Shown here: positions 12,030 to 23,740 of the stretch, piece after piece
Numbering within the stretch: the stretch's first letter is position 1
How the letters are laid out: each line of letters begins with the position of its first letter
DNA from: Membranipora membranacea
Taxonomy: Eukaryota > Bryozoa > Gymnolaemata > Cheilostomatida > Membraniporidae
Assembly: GCA_914767715.1 (NCBI GenBank)
Contig: OU612071.1
Location: 27,153,681 to 27,217,680, forward strand
Direction of reading: 5' to 3'
Length of the DNA stretch: 64,000 nucleotides
Position numbers and translations under genes: made by a program
Notes under the pieces: generated by a model
What the model saw: only the letters and a program-made list of their open reading frames with translations
Databases searched by the model: none
What the model was told of the DNA's origin: nothing

Positions 12030-13330
12030 AAATGATGCCAAAAGTGAATTGATGATGCAGATACAATAATATAATACAACACCTACATCATTATCATTAA
12101 TGGACACTCAGTACATCAGTGTGCTTTGCGGTAGGTTATTTTTGCCAAACAGTGATTGTCTGCAGTCTGCAAAACTTAACTTCACATGTGAATATCTCCG
12201 CAACCAGAACTTTGTGTTCATTTCTGTTTACTTTATTTGACAGCAGTACCACAAGTTTTCCTAAAGAGGTAAAGCCCCATAACATTAGGATTGTTTTAGA
12301 AATAGCTATTTGGGTTGACAACGTACACCATTTCTAAGAATTTTCAGGAATTTTTTGATATGATATATCTCATCATAAAATTAAGATGGCTTGTCATCGG
12401 ATTAAGCATGACATAGATAATCTACTGTCAATCTTTTTTACAGAATCAGCTGCCTGTAAATCAATGATGTGATATTTTGATGGGTAATACAATTCACTGT
12501 GTTAGCTTCTTACCCCAGCAACAGCCATGATAATGAGTTGAATAGAGTTATGATTGAATCTTTTCCATACTTGAGCAAAATTCAGTAACACCTCAATGTC
12601 ACGTCATACATCATAGATTATTTTCTTTACACAAGATTGATATTGGATGAAGTGGGCTTGGTCTAAGGTAAGAGGGTAGGGTAGGTATAAGTGTGTATCA
12701 CCTGATGGTAAAGATTTACAATTTATCTAGCCATTGCTCGGTAGGTTTTGATCAGGTTAAAAAACAAAGGAAGCTAGGCTTTCTATAACGGGTCTCTATG
12801 ATAACGATGTCCAGTCAGCGGGCTCTTTTGGCATATATTTAAACAAGTTATCATAGAATACACGATCCCTCATTATTCAGTGTGTGCGACCCTCACACTA
12901 AGGATATCTGGTATGATGGTGTGATGGCTGCCTATGCACCGATCAGCTACCGACTCTGTAAACAACCAGTCATATCAAGCATTATCCAATTTCTATTAAC
13001 ATTGTCAAGGTTATTTCCTAATTGCCTGATACGCACTCAACCATAACCCTGGGCCTAGTTCAGCAGCAGTATTGGTTGAATATTTGTATTCTTATGAGAG
13101 ATTTGACCACAAAACAAGGAAAAATGTGATTTAAGACTACAGGACGAACATAATTAATATTTTCACCCGAGAAATTTATTGAATTTTATTTTGCAGCAAT
13201 GTTTACTTTTCTCAGTGTCTGACGCAGGTCATCAGTCCGCTTTTTTGAAAAAACAACCAACTAAATTACAGTCAAAGCTTTTCAACAGTACTCTTTATAA
13301 TTTTATTTTTCAACTGGTTGACAAATTTTG
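12030..13330. repeat. segmental repeat, copy 1 of 3
   Basis: Long collinear similarity to 14600-15700 and, in part, to 16735-17220. Shared blocks include gtctgcagtctgcaaaa, atctcatcata, agcatgacatagat, caagttatcatagaata, gtgtgtgcgaccct, aaacaaccagtca, caaggttatttcct and ccctgggcct. Divergence is substantial and gaps are frequent, so the duplication is old. Confidence 0.75.
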
Positions 13331-13463
13331 ATGTCATCAATATTATTTGACTTCTTCTTGCTTAAACTGATCAACAGGTACCTTAAGTATATAATGAGAT
13401 TATATCAGACATGTTCCTGAAGATTTCTTTATCCTTGCATTCCGAGATTGTGAGCACGCTCAC

Positions 13464-13589
13464 CCAAGCAGCTTTTTCATAATAAATAATCCCCATCAGG
13501 AGACTAAACAGTGTGACTGCTATTAAGAACTCCTTGCCAGCAATCCTCTCAGTTACATCAGGGTCATCTTTAATCAATGTGATGGTCGC
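13464..13589 (-). CDS. possible internal exon encoding a transmembrane segment
   Basis: This 126-base stretch is exactly 42 codons, phase 0 at both ends. It lies between ...catatatgcag and a donor GCTTGG|GTGAGC. It reads ATITLIKDDPDVTERIAGKE and then a hydrophobic helix FLIAVTLFSLLMGIIYY ending in EKAAW. The clean phase and helix make it a credible exon of a membrane protein. The acceptor tract is weak and I found no neighbouring exon, so it could also be chance. Family not recognised. Confidence 0.4.
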
Positions 13590-13894
13590 CTGCATATATG
13601 TTTTACTGATTACCCTCCATCAGCGATAAGGGTTCATAACTCGATCAATTTTGATCGGATTTTGAATTTGATAATTGCTTTACATTCAGCAGCATCTTGT
13701 TATGAATGAGTATTGAACTGTTCAGGACAAGCTGCTAAATCTATTTTAATTTCCAAACTCAGAATCAAATAAAAATAGATCAAGTTATCGACAAAGAACT
13801 TGGATTTTGGACAGTAAATCAATGATAGCTTCATTGCTTCTACACCTTCGAATGACCCTATGTAGCCCCACACTTGAGTGCCTCACTTCTGCTG

Positions 13895-14110
13895 CATATG
13901 GTGACCTGTCTAGGTGAATTTTAAAGTCTATGGCCGCGGCTACAATAGGACATTTATTGATACTTTACAGGATTTTGAATGAGACTTAACATCAGTGCCC
14001 AATGCTAATGGTCCATATGGTGTCCTGTCTAGGTTTATTATAATGTCTATGGAAGCGGCTACAATAGGAGATTTAGTAAGACTTTGCAGAATTTTGAATG
14101 TGACCTAACC
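13895..14110. repeat. tandem duplication, ~119-bp unit, two copies
   Basis: Both copies share catatggtg, cctgtctaggt, tctatgg, gcggctacaatagga, ggattttgaatg-like and gtgac/gagac blocks in the same order. The repeat starts are 119 bases apart (13895 and 14014). No ORF. Confidence 0.75.
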
Positions 14111-14599
14111 TTAGACAACTAGAAGCATCTCAAAAATTAACTGAGCATTCCAAAGTTTCCATATTGAAGCGCACTGTGGTTGTGGTAACTTAATTTAATT
14201 TCAAGTCGCAGTTCATAATCACAAAAATCTGCAGATTATAAGAATTGCTATGTTTTCAAATAATGTAAGATTCAAATAAAACTGTTCCACTCGTGCTCTA
14301 TCCCGGCAACTACTGAAATGATAAAAAAATTTATAAACAACAAACCTGACCATGTAGGATCAGCCCACTGTGATTCACAGGACTTGTTAGGAAATGCTGA
14401 TATTCCGTTCCTTGTAGCCTTCTGCACCAAACATATTCAGCAGAGCTGCTGAATCGAGGTCAATGGATTTATCTTGTCCATGTGCTTGCTTCATTTTTCT
14501 GCAGTAGTTTGCACTTTTCCTTATTCTGTGGTTTTATGGCTAATCCCAAAATCACCCTGGCCGCTAATAATTGAGGCAAATGTATGCTGTTTTACATGT

Positions 14600-15700
14600 T
14601 TTTCAAAAAACAAGGAACATTAAATGATGCCAAAAGCCAATGAATAACATATGATTAAATAAATACATGGCTGGCAAACATTTGATGAGTCTGATTGCAG
14701 TTGTTTGTTTTACGTCAGCTGTCACACAGTGAACCTCTGCAGTCTGCAAAAATTGAAGATCTTTGCAACCAGTGCTTTTATTTTGATTAGGTTGTTTTTA
14801 TTTTACATGCAGTAAAACAAATCTTTCCTATTATCATTGAGGAACCATATCCAGAAGGAGAGTTGTCTGATATGATCTATCTCATCATACAATCAAGGTG
14901 TCCGATGATTGGTTTACGCATGACATAGATCATCCACTGTTTATCCCAACGGCAGCAACCCTAATCAGCTGCCTCAAAATCAATGTTATGATATTTTGAT
15001 TATGACAAATTTAATTCAGCTTCAGCGGACATAGCCGGCTAGTAAAATTCACTGACCGAACAACAGGTAATGTAATGAGTTGAATAGCGTTGGTCCTTAA
15101 TCTCTATCAATACTGAGCAAAATTTAGTGTGCTTCACCCATAGAGTTATAGATTATAGATTGCGTCTATGCTTTCACCTGATTGGAAATATTTACAATTT
15201 ATTTGCCTTTTGCTGGGTAAGTTTTGATGAGGTTGTAAAGTGTTTGACATGCACAAGATCACTGTGTACCTCTTACAACTCATGGAGACAAATTTGAGCT
15301 AGGCTCTCTGCATTGAGCCTACATGATATCAATATCCAGTTCAGTGGGGCTCTCCTTGCATATATGCAAGCAAGTTATCATAGAATACACGATCCCTTAT
15401 TGTTTTGTGTGTGCGACCCTCTCACTAAGGATATATGGTTGGCTGTGAAGTTAAGTGATGGATGACTATGTACCATTCAGCTACCCACTCTGCACACAAC
15501 CAGTCAAATCAAGTTTCTTTTGACATTGGCAAGGTTATTTCCTTATTTCCTGATACCCACCTCACCACAACCCTGGGCCTTTAGCAACAGCAGTTAAATA
15601 TCTGCACTGATAATGTGATTTAACTGCAGAACGAGGAAAAATATGATGTTAGCCTATGGGACAAACATAATGACTATTTGAACCCTATGAAATCAATTGA
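14600..15700. repeat. segmental repeat, copy 2 of 3
   Basis: Collinear with copy 1, starting from aaatgatgccaaaag and running through the gcgaccct and caaggttatttcct blocks. The best-conserved core (about 15365-15605) is also present in copy 3. Confidence 0.75.
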
Positions 15701-16199
15701 CTTTCGTTTTGCAGCACTGAAGATTACAAGCTCAAATTTGGGAACTTTATTTTAGAAGAAAAATAAACCACAAAATTTTTAGGACTTGTGTTGTGCTCCA
15801 ATATATCTTTTCATGAACATCTTAAAACCCTTAAATTTAACCCTCATGATGATTCGAGCACTCCGTCCAGCCATTGACCAAGAGTCAAGGGTTGACGTAT
15901 ATTATAGCTTTTTTTATCCACATTTGACTACGGATAAGAGTTCCGGGACTTTCCATGAACCTTTTACAAGCATAAAAAAATAATTTAACTCTTGTTCGAG
16001 TTCGCGGGCCACACAAGTGATAGCCAGCTATGACCTATACAGACAGAAAAAAATGCTCTGTGTTTTTTTGGGGGAATTTAACCAGGGGCTCACATTTCTA
16101 TTCATTTAGAAAAACTGAATAATCATGCATATACAAATGCTCTTTGAATATAGAACATTAAAGCATCCAGAAAATGAACCTTAAAATAATCAGAGTAAC

Positions 16200-16620
16200 T
16201 GCTCCAGCTTATCAGCTTCAAAATGAGCCCAAGAACAGCTCAATTGGTCAATGAGGACTGAAGTTAGGACTTATATAAGTAAGGCCTCGCTGACGGGTTG
16301 CAGGCTTACATACATTTTGCTCTTATGTCTACCATTAGAAACTTCGGACTTGTGTAACTCTGTCGCAATTGGACGAGTTGAAAATCCAAGTAGTTCATGG
16401 GATTTTAGAGATCAACCAAAAGCAAAAGATTGAAGGAGATTAACGCATATTTTGTGGTGGAAAAAATTTCATTTTAACAGTTCGATATATGAAAATGTTT
16501 GAATATTGGTCGAAAATCCTGACCTGACCTCTCACACCTCTCCGATAATTATCACGAGTGAGTATTGAAAGGGTTCAATGCCTAATAACACAGCTTATAT
16601 TGGTCCAAGAGGGTCAATTT
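16200..16620. repeat. interspersed repeat copy (same family as 38.9-39.7 kb)
   Basis: Matches the 39-kb copy in order: atgagcccaagaacagc, gactgaagttaggacttat, gtaaggcctcgctga, attatgtcta-like, tgaaggagatt, gaatattggtcgaaa, cctgacctgacctc, attgaaagggttcaatgcct. The middle ~380 bases of the 39-kb copy are missing here. The open stretch 16251-16433 is incidental. Confidence 0.65.
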
Positions 16621-16734
16621 GGGGCTTGTTATGAAGCTGATTAGCTTCAGAAACAGCTTTGATGGTCCCGATCTCAACTTCACAGATGCTTTAAAACCCA
16701 TATTAAAATCATGATCCAGTTGAGATATTTAAAA

Positions 16735-17220
16735 TTTTACTGTCCAGTTTAGTGGGGCTTTCCTGAGAGCAAGAAATATATCAAACAAGACACAGACCCT
16801 TATTGTTCTATATGTGCTACCCATGAATCTCAAAAGTCTATGGAGCCCACAAAGTTCTCTATGCTGCAAAGTTAGGTGATTGATGACTGCACAATTCAGC
16901 TACCCACTCTGCAAACAACCAGTCAAATCAAGCATTATCCAGTTTCGTTTGACTTTCTCAAGGTTATCTCCTTATTTCCTGATATCCACTTAACCAAAAC
17001 CCTCGGCAAAATTTAGCAACAGCAGTTAAGTATCTATCAAAGAGACAAAGAGATAAAACCACAGAACAAGGAACAATGTGATTTCAGCCTGAAGGAGAAA
17101 CAACATGAATATTTCCTGTACAGCGCCTCCAGTCAATTTTGTTGATAAAACGACTTACTAAATTACAGTCAAACATTTTCAACTGCATTATTTTAATTAT
17201 ATTTTTCAACGTGACAGCGA
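16735..17220. repeat. segmental repeat, copy 3 of 3 (partial)
   Basis: Covers only the downstream part of the unit: ccagttta/cagtggggct, ttattgttcta, cagctacccactctgcaaac, aaccagtcaaatcaag, ctcaaggttatctccttatt, then aaattacagtcaaa and ttttcaac as in copy 1. Confidence 0.7.
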
Positions 17221-18990
17221 TGCTCTGCTCGTAGGATTTTTTTTTGCAAACTGAGATTGCATCAATGTCATTTGACAGTTGTTGATTCACCCTCCATATC
17301 AATATAGAAGTCACATCAATTTTGTGGTCCTTCTCCAGTACAAACTTTTCAGCGTTGTAGTTTTCAACGCAAAGCGAAAATGAAAAGAAATGCCAAAGCA
17401 ACATTCAAACGAAGTCATGCGTACCCCTTTGTGTAACCTCTTGATGACACTTTCCTAACCATCCATCCATCCATCCATTGCTGGTATGGTGGCTGTTTAA
17501 TTCATTTTGTATGACACTGCCGCTAAAATGGAAAAAAAAATCAACCTTTCTGCACTGGAGTCAATGAATTATTCAGCAGAAAATCCCTTGATTAGTTCTA
17601 TATAGCATGATCATAAGCATCCTCAAGTCATGGATGATGTAACTTATTTGGTTGCAAATCATTTTGTTCTTGTTCTAGAAATTAAAGAAACCCCACTCCA
17701 TTTTTTTAGTTAGCAGCCAAAAACAAATTGGTCCTATAAAACACAGGCTCTCAATTGGATATTCAACCTCTAAAATGCAGACCTGAAAATAATTATTAGA
17801 ACACAGTGAATTAAAACGCTATCATTGCCAATGGTTGAGACATATAATATTTTTCTTTCCAATATTTCCAGTCCTGCTTCAGCTAGGCACACCAACTCTT
17901 GACCAAATCTTATCAGTTACTTATTTTTGAAGGCGATTTTTTTGAATTATGGACAAACTATGGAAAACATCTATTGAGACTAAATTTTGATTTTTCCCGA
18001 TTTCAGGGCTGCGCCAATACCAACCTCTTATTCAGCTCATACCATGCAAGTCACTCAAAATCCATTTAACAATGCTTCATACACTTCAATAACCACCAAT
18101 TGGGAATAATTCTCAATTCCATTTCATTTCTGAATGTAATGCCAAAGGGAAAAATATCTGTTGCAATGCTCAGCCTTAATCTGGGGAAAAAAATCGCATT
18201 TAATTCACTGAGAAGCTATGTAGGAAATTGCAAGTGCCAAAGAGCAATGCCTCACAAATTATTGCGATAACATGATGAGTTTTGGTAAGTATAAAATGCA
18301 TCATTTGTTTGCCCCACCTCCCCCTGCCAGTATAATACCACAATCAATGTGTCATCAACTAATGAGAATTGTGGAATAGTCAATCAAGCTCTTTACCCCT
18401 ATTCTTATCAGGTAACTTTCGAATAAGCCTTCGCAAGGCCGCCTCAGCAATGCAGCTGAATCTGAGCAAATTAAATTCTGTTCATACAGTTGGGTTAAAC
18501 AACCATCAGAGGTACCTGGCAAAATTTAATAAGTCTTGAATTGATGAAATTTCTAGTTGACACTGTTCATTTGCCAAGCTTTGGTTTTCTTTCTTAGGCG
18601 TCTGCTCGGATCTGCCATTTCAGCATCAACCTGTATTATGAATCTTAGATGACCAAAACGCTGTGAGGCGTTTCTCTTGAATTATATTCTTATGGCACTC
18701 CCTCTGTCGGACGGCATATTACGTCAAACTAGTGAGCAAAGATTTTGCCAGTCCAAGTATCAACAGACCCATGATGTGACTCTATTTTGTAAAGTTTCTA
18801 GAATTGATTGGCGGATTGTTTTTAGGTGGCCAAACTCAATTTAACTGTATATTAGGGTCAAACCACATCACCAGGAAAAACTAGACTTGTGAAAACAGAC
18901 ATAGCAGAAGATAATTATGGCAGCAAGTCGTGTTGTTGAGGTAAAACTATGCTGTCATCGGTATCTTGTCAGACCACATTGTTATCAGAA
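17221..18990. other. non-coding stretch upstream of the peptide gene
   Basis: Nothing coding is supported. A (CATC)n-type run occurs near 17460-17477. The last few hundred bases should contain the control region of the peptide gene. I see GATA-type words (agataa near 18910, ttatc near 18982) but no clear NF-kappaB site. Confidence 0.4.
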
Positions 18991-19007
18991 CTTCCTTGTA
19001 TTTTACG

Positions 19008-19016
19008 TATAAAAGG
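19008..19016 (+). promoter_or_regulatory. TATA box of the secreted-peptide gene
   Basis: TATAAAAGG lies 84 bases before the ATG at 19092. A start site about 30 bases downstream would fall near 19038-19055, leaving a 5' UTR of roughly 40-55 bases. This is a strong consensus in otherwise AT-rich but not TATAAAA-rich DNA. Confidence 0.7.
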
Positions 19017-19091
19017 CAGCAGCTTGCTCATAACCGGCCACACAGCATTGTACAGTGTAACTTGTCTTGAAAGTTTGATTCTCTAATCATC

Positions 19092-19159
19092 ATGGAAATA
19101 CTGAGAATATTCTATATCACTTTCTTTGCTTTACTTGTTATAAGTTCTGCTCACTCCCA
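19092..19159 (+). CDS. exon 1 of a secreted Gly/Trp-rich peptide precursor: signal peptide
   Basis: The ATG is the first after the TATA box. The exon encodes MEILRIFYITFFALLVISS followed by AHS, a textbook signal peptide with a hydrophobic core of about 14 residues and a small-residue cleavage site near Ala-His-Ser. It ends two bases into a Gln codon at a strong donor (CCA|GTAAGT). An in-frame TAA lies immediately past the donor, so splicing is required for a useful product. The phase matches the exon at 19393. Total precursor is 77 residues. The compact promoter and single short intron are typical of inducible effector-peptide genes. Confidence 0.75.
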
Positions 19160-19392
19160 GTAAGTATTTCATGGGACAATAACAATTCATAAGCTGTTAA
19201 TAAATAACAGAATATGTTATGACAATTTTGACTTCACTTGAGGTTACATTCAATTTGTGATGCTAATGTAACAGTTTCTAATTATTGTTATCTTTGCGTT
19301 GATAGGACATATTTATCTGTGTAATGCAATTACAACAAAAATCAAATTAACTTGGATTCAAGATTATTATCTCCCCCATTTTCTCATATTAG

Positions 19393-19558
19393 ATTCAGAC
19401 TCGGCAATAACTGGTGGGGAGGCAGATCTCCTCATGATGCTGGATCTATTGGTATTGGGGGCTCATCTAACAATGGGCGTCACAGCTGGCAAACCGGGTT
19501 CTCTCCAAGTACTGGATTAGCAAGTATCGGTTATAAATGGACTGGGAAGAGACGATAA
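19393..19558 (+). CDS. exon 2: mature cationic Gly/Trp-rich peptide with C-terminal amidation signal
   Basis: The acceptor is excellent (ctcccccattttctcatattag). The exon continues exon 1 in frame and encodes about 54 residues after the Gln. Visible features: RLGNNWWGGR near the start, GSIGIGGSSNNGRHSWQTG in the middle and IGYKWTGKRR at the very end before TAA. It has about 12 Gly and 4 Trp, and is clearly basic. Gly-Lys-Arg-Arg at a C terminus is the classic signal for dibasic cleavage and Gly-dependent amidation, which predicts a ...YKWT-amide. The Gly-rich pattern with an NGRH word and alternating aromatic/Gly strands recalls the G-domain of diptericin/attacin antimicrobial peptides; that link is inference, and a neuropeptide or another secreted effector is possible. 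A second acceptor six bases downstream would delete two residues and keep the frame. Confidence 0.72.
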
Positions 19559-19856
19559 AATAGTTCCATGATGCACTACGATGATGATGATGAATGAATA
19601 CCCAAAATGAACCATTGTTTATTACTGAATTTTAATATAACTTTGTATGCAATTTTAAAACCTGATCTTTACAATTTTTCTTTTAGCATCATTTTGTGTC
19701 ATTTTTTAAGTTGATTCTTTGTTTTTTTAACGAACTGAAAATTTATTTCAAATATAGTAAGTTTGACTCAAATCACTCACAATATGACTATTACTCCCTA
19801 TCTAAGTCACTCACAGAGTAAGAATCTCACATCAGCTAATCTAACATTTTATGATT

Positions 19857-19862
19857 AATAAA
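19857..19862 (+). terminator. candidate polyadenylation signal of the peptide gene
   Basis: AATAAA occurs about 300 bases after the stop codon, the first perfect copy I noticed downstream of the peptide gene. A GATGATGATGATGA run sits just after the stop, in the presumed 3' UTR. Confidence 0.4.
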
Positions 19863-20110
19863 TCGAAGCCATTGTAGTAATCAATTTGATTTATATTCAT
19901 AATTATTGTGCGATGTTATTTGGCCCCCTAATTATAACATGACAGTAATTTGAATATTCGAACTTGTTGAATGATGCTGCTAGGGTTCCATACTCGAGGT
20001 TTTCCTGAATAATCTGACGGGTATTCTTAGTTATGTCCCCATGCTCAAAAGGAAGATAACTCTATACACATATTATCTATGCAGAGTTTGTATAGTATGA
20101 ATCTATGATG

Positions 20111-20295
20111 ATGTTGAGCTTTATTATTTTTTCCTCCTAAAACCATTTGTGGGTGGTACACTGGAGTGAAATTACAAGATTAAAAAGTTAGACAGGGCTC
20201 TAATAAAACAATTAAGTCAGTAAGAACAAACAGTAAGGCATTATAACACCTTAGAAAAATTATAAAAGAAGCTATTTTGCGGCATATGAATGTCA
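20111..20295. repeat. interspersed repeat, copy 1 (partner at 40382)
   Basis: About 170 bases are nearly identical to 40382-40576: atgttgagctttattatttt, ctcctaaaaccatttgtggg, ggtacactggagtgaaatta, cagtaaggcattataacacc and on to gctattttgc. Read on the minus strand it ends ...AATAATAAAGCTCAACAT, which looks like the 3' end of a retroelement with a poly(A)-signal-like tail. The close match implies recent movement. No ORF. Confidence 0.8.
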
Positions 20296-21342
20296 CGGAT
20301 ACACGGGTACTTCTGCTCTCCTTTCCGATGATCAGATTGTTTAGTGGGTGGGTGTCTTGTTTACGGATTCGTAATTTGCTGAGCCTGAGTACTAGACTTC
20401 AGATTCTTTGCCAGATATCGACAGGCATTCTGTCTGCATGATAGTCTTGTGACATACACTAGGTACTCAGTCTAGGTAAATTAATTCAGGCTTATGTTGC
20501 AGAGACAATAACGTAAGCCTCAACACCTTAAAAACACGCAGAGCGGTCAACAGGTTGCGGAGGGAATTCTTCTTTGAATATAATGTTCACAAGAGTTTCC
20601 CCCCTGCATCATATATTATATTGCGCATAGGCAACTATTACATCAGGTTGAATCCATTTTCTCTGCACACTTAATCACTACTTCGGGAGCCCAGTAAAAG
20701 TGTTTGATTGAATACAAAATGATTATATAAATTATTTTTGGCAAAAGCAATAATTAAAATTAGTTTTGTTATTATTCTTATTGTAACATCCCCCAATGAA
20801 TATAGGTATAAATCTTTGTGAATTATGCAGTGTTTATCGTAATCGTAAGTTATCAGAATCCATATCAAAAGTTCACAGCACCCTAATCCGAATCATTAGT
20901 ATATAGCCTGCACATATGAAGTGTAAAATAAAGTTTCAGCCAGTTCTGGATTAGTACTGACCTGGATTAAGAGCCTCAATCTGACAGATTACATCTAATG
21001 ATGAGAGCTTTATGTATTGCTGAAAACAAGTTTGCTTCTACAACTATCATGTAGTTAAAAATAGGCAAAATAATAATTGTCTTGTCTTTGACAAAGTTTC
21101 TACTAGTGCTAGTACAAATGTGAAGATTTATGGAGTTGTCTGCACTCTGTGCTCGAATTATGAGTAAATTCTGACCAATCAGATGCATCATAGCATCTGA
21201 ACTTTAACCTGGCACATGGAGCAGTTACTGAGTCATTTCAGTAGATATGACCAGATAGAGCAGGTGACTGGTGACTGCAGGGTGGATGGCTGGGGACTGG
21301 AAGAAAGGACTTAGCAATGTTTTTCCACTATGTCGATGATGA
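20296..21342. other. non-coding stretch
   Basis: No exon, repeat or RNA gene that I can support. Confidence 0.4.
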
Positions 21343-21525
21343 ATGTCTAGTACCTGTGAGTATTATCAAAACTACACAGATGCACAATTTGACATACATG
21401 ATATGTCACTTCGGTTTAGGCAACACTTTTTGTCACCTGTGTTTGTTGTTGTGATCATTTTAATAATTTTATTCTACAAGTTCAATTTCTGTGCACCTGC
21501 TTGCACCACAAGGCGAAGGGCTTAA
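21343..21525 (+). CDS. possible small single-pass membrane protein
   Basis: A 60-codon ORF starts MSSTCEYYQNYTDAQFDIHD and carries an Asn-X-Thr site. A strong hydrophobic segment (SPVFVVVIILIILFYKFNF) is followed by Cys residues and a basic C terminus ending TRRRA. This is the classic layout of a small integral membrane protein with an outside N terminus. No known family is recognised, and I see no promoter or splicing partner. An alternative overlapping frame from 21318 reaches a GTGAGT at 21355, so the region could instead hold an exon in another frame. Confidence 0.33.
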   Translation: MSSTCEYYQNYTDAQFDIHDMSLRFRQHFLSPVFVVVIILIILFYKFNFCAPACTTRRRA

Positions 21526-21785
21526 ATGTTGCTTGTTACAATGAACTTGAATATTACAAAGTGGTATGCTGCCTGTCATTGGCCACTTCTTGTCTTTAAT
21601 TGAATCATGTACTGTGGCAGAGTTCATGTTGAAAAGCCCAGCAATCATCGACTATGCTGTCAGCACTGAAAATTGGACAATGCTGTTGTTACGTTGTGAC
21701 GCTACTTCTAGTCTATGATCTCCAACGCATACAATGTATTTATATTGCATTTCACGATACAACATACAGTAGTGCGGATACCACT

Positions 21786-21828
21786 GCACAACACACAGGT
21801 CACAACACACAGGTCACAACACACAGGA
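21786..21828. repeat. short tandem repeat ACAACACACAGGTC
   Basis: Three consecutive units of about 14 bases, near perfect, hence recent. Confidence 0.75.
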
Positions 21829-22844
21829 GGAAACGCTGTTTTGTTTCCTCCTCCTCAACCTCCTCATCATGGCCGGACTCAGCAGCATGAATTTATCTCT
21901 TTGTGTTGTATTTGCTATTAACTGGTATATATTTATCCCAATTTGCCCAGTTTCGCTTTGATTCTGTCATTGGCAATAAGCGGCAGGTTAGCATCTCATT
22001 GTTTGATATGTTTTGAGTATTTTTATTTTTCTGCTGGGTCTCTTGGTATGTCGGTTTAATTTGGCCACAATGGACAAGAGATAAGCAGACTTCAGGCAGA
22101 TTCAGTATAATATGGAAACTGGGCCAAGTCTTGTATGCTAACTTTGAGAATTCAATACTGATAGGTGTAACGATGAACTTTGACCAAGTTTGGGCCCTGC
22201 ATTCGATGTTGCTCTTGATCCACTAGTCGCTCTGTGTGGAGTGACCAGTGGAACGGAGCAACTGGAATGCAGGCAATTAGATTAAACTTGATCTACAAAG
22301 AACTACTTCATTCACTGCCGTCCCTTTGGCGGAACAGATACAATATTATACACGAAACACATTGGTAAGTTTCCATAGGTCGAGGGTTGGCCAATAGTGT
22401 AGCAACTTTGTTCAAAGGTAACTCACTTTGACCATGAGGTCTGTTTAGTCCACTTTGCCTCCTATTAGCTACTTTTAGTGGCGACTTGTCATTTATCATC
22501 GTCATTGAGACTGCTAAGTCTACATGAGTCTTTATTGATATCATAAGTAAATTTATGATTTGAACACACTACTTCTGGCTAATTATGAAGAGGCGGCTTG
22601 GAACTATGAGCAGAGGGTGTACACATCATTCTCTCCATTGTGTCCTCATGAGTATGTAGGCCTAGTAAGCTATGTTATGTGTCAAGGGTTCAGGGTATAC
22701 ATTATCTATAGTAGATTGGGCTTCAGAAACATTACTGGATATTTCTACCATACTAAGGATATTTTGGTGCCCCCACAAACCACCAGCATGGTTTTCCAAT
22801 AACTTACAGGAGTCATTTGTGAAACTGTGAACTTGCTTGTCTCT

Positions 22845-23740
22845 CTCTGGGATTGAATTGCTTGTCTGGATTTTGATGAATAATAGGCTGGGCTTCGTCT
22901 TTGTCAGAGTGTTATATAACCCTTGTCTCTCACTCATGACTTTAAAGCAATTTGTGACTTATTGATGTGAATTGAATAGCTTATTTGGATTTCAATGAGT
23001 TGTGACCTAACATCCCAAATGGGCTTTGTCTTTGTCAAAATGATACATAAACATGTCTTTCATTCATGATGTGATAGTACAGGCAAAGATTGCAGGAATG
23101 AATAGCAAAGATTATAAATAGGCCTTCTTCAGTCATGGTGAATAGTGATATTCAATGACATGATAATAAACTGACAAAGTCTTCTTTTCTCCTTCACACA
23201 GAGTATGAAAGCACACAGAGAGAAGACCAGGACCAGAGAGCCAGGCACAGCAGTGGACTCTCACAGCCCACAGTTTACAGTGCTGCTCGTTTTACCAAGG
23301 AGTAACAGGTATCATCATAAATGTGTAGTAAGCTATGGGGGGTTATGTGGTAAGGGTATAGGCATTCAGTAGATAGGGTTGAATAGGCAGACCTGGAATT
23401 CAGTATGTAAACATGGTGTTGTCTCTAGTAAGGTTTGCAGTCTGCTTGTTACCAGGGATGGGAAAACTGTGTGGTTCTCTAAACTTATGTAGTACAATAC
23501 AGCTGTGTATCAAATTGTATAGCTTATTTGGACTTTGATGGATGAGTTTTGGAATGGACTTTGTCTGTGTCAAAATGTTTCATAACCCTTGTATTTCATT
23601 CATTCTTCTACACACAGTATGAAAGCGCATAGAGAAGAACATGACAGGTGACCAGGCAGAGTAGTGGATCTTCTCATCCATCAGCTACCGGTGCTGCCTG
23701 TGCTTCTGGTGCTGTCTGTGCTACCTGTACTGCTTGTTTA
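22845..23740. repeat. local repeat cluster: three copies of a ~100-bp unit plus a duplicated exon-like block
   Basis: The unit (attga..gcttatttgga, tttgatga, ggctttgtctttgtca, cataacccttgt, ttcattcat) occurs at about 22845-22937, 22965-23070 and 23510-23615. The last two are followed, at 23195 and 23610, by related purine-rich blocks beginning tatgaaagc(a/g)ca(c/t)agagag. Both blocks come after cacacag, so each could be read as an exon after an acceptor, but neither stays open. It looks like stepwise local duplication. Confidence 0.6.

Noticed and set aside
16251-16433. 60-codon ORF MRTEVRTYISKASLTGCRLT
   Set aside because: Falls inside the interspersed repeat shared with 39 kb and is not kept open there.
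21786-21828. CRISPR-like direct repeats
   Set aside because: Three contiguous short units without spacers in a eukaryotic context: a simple tandem repeat.
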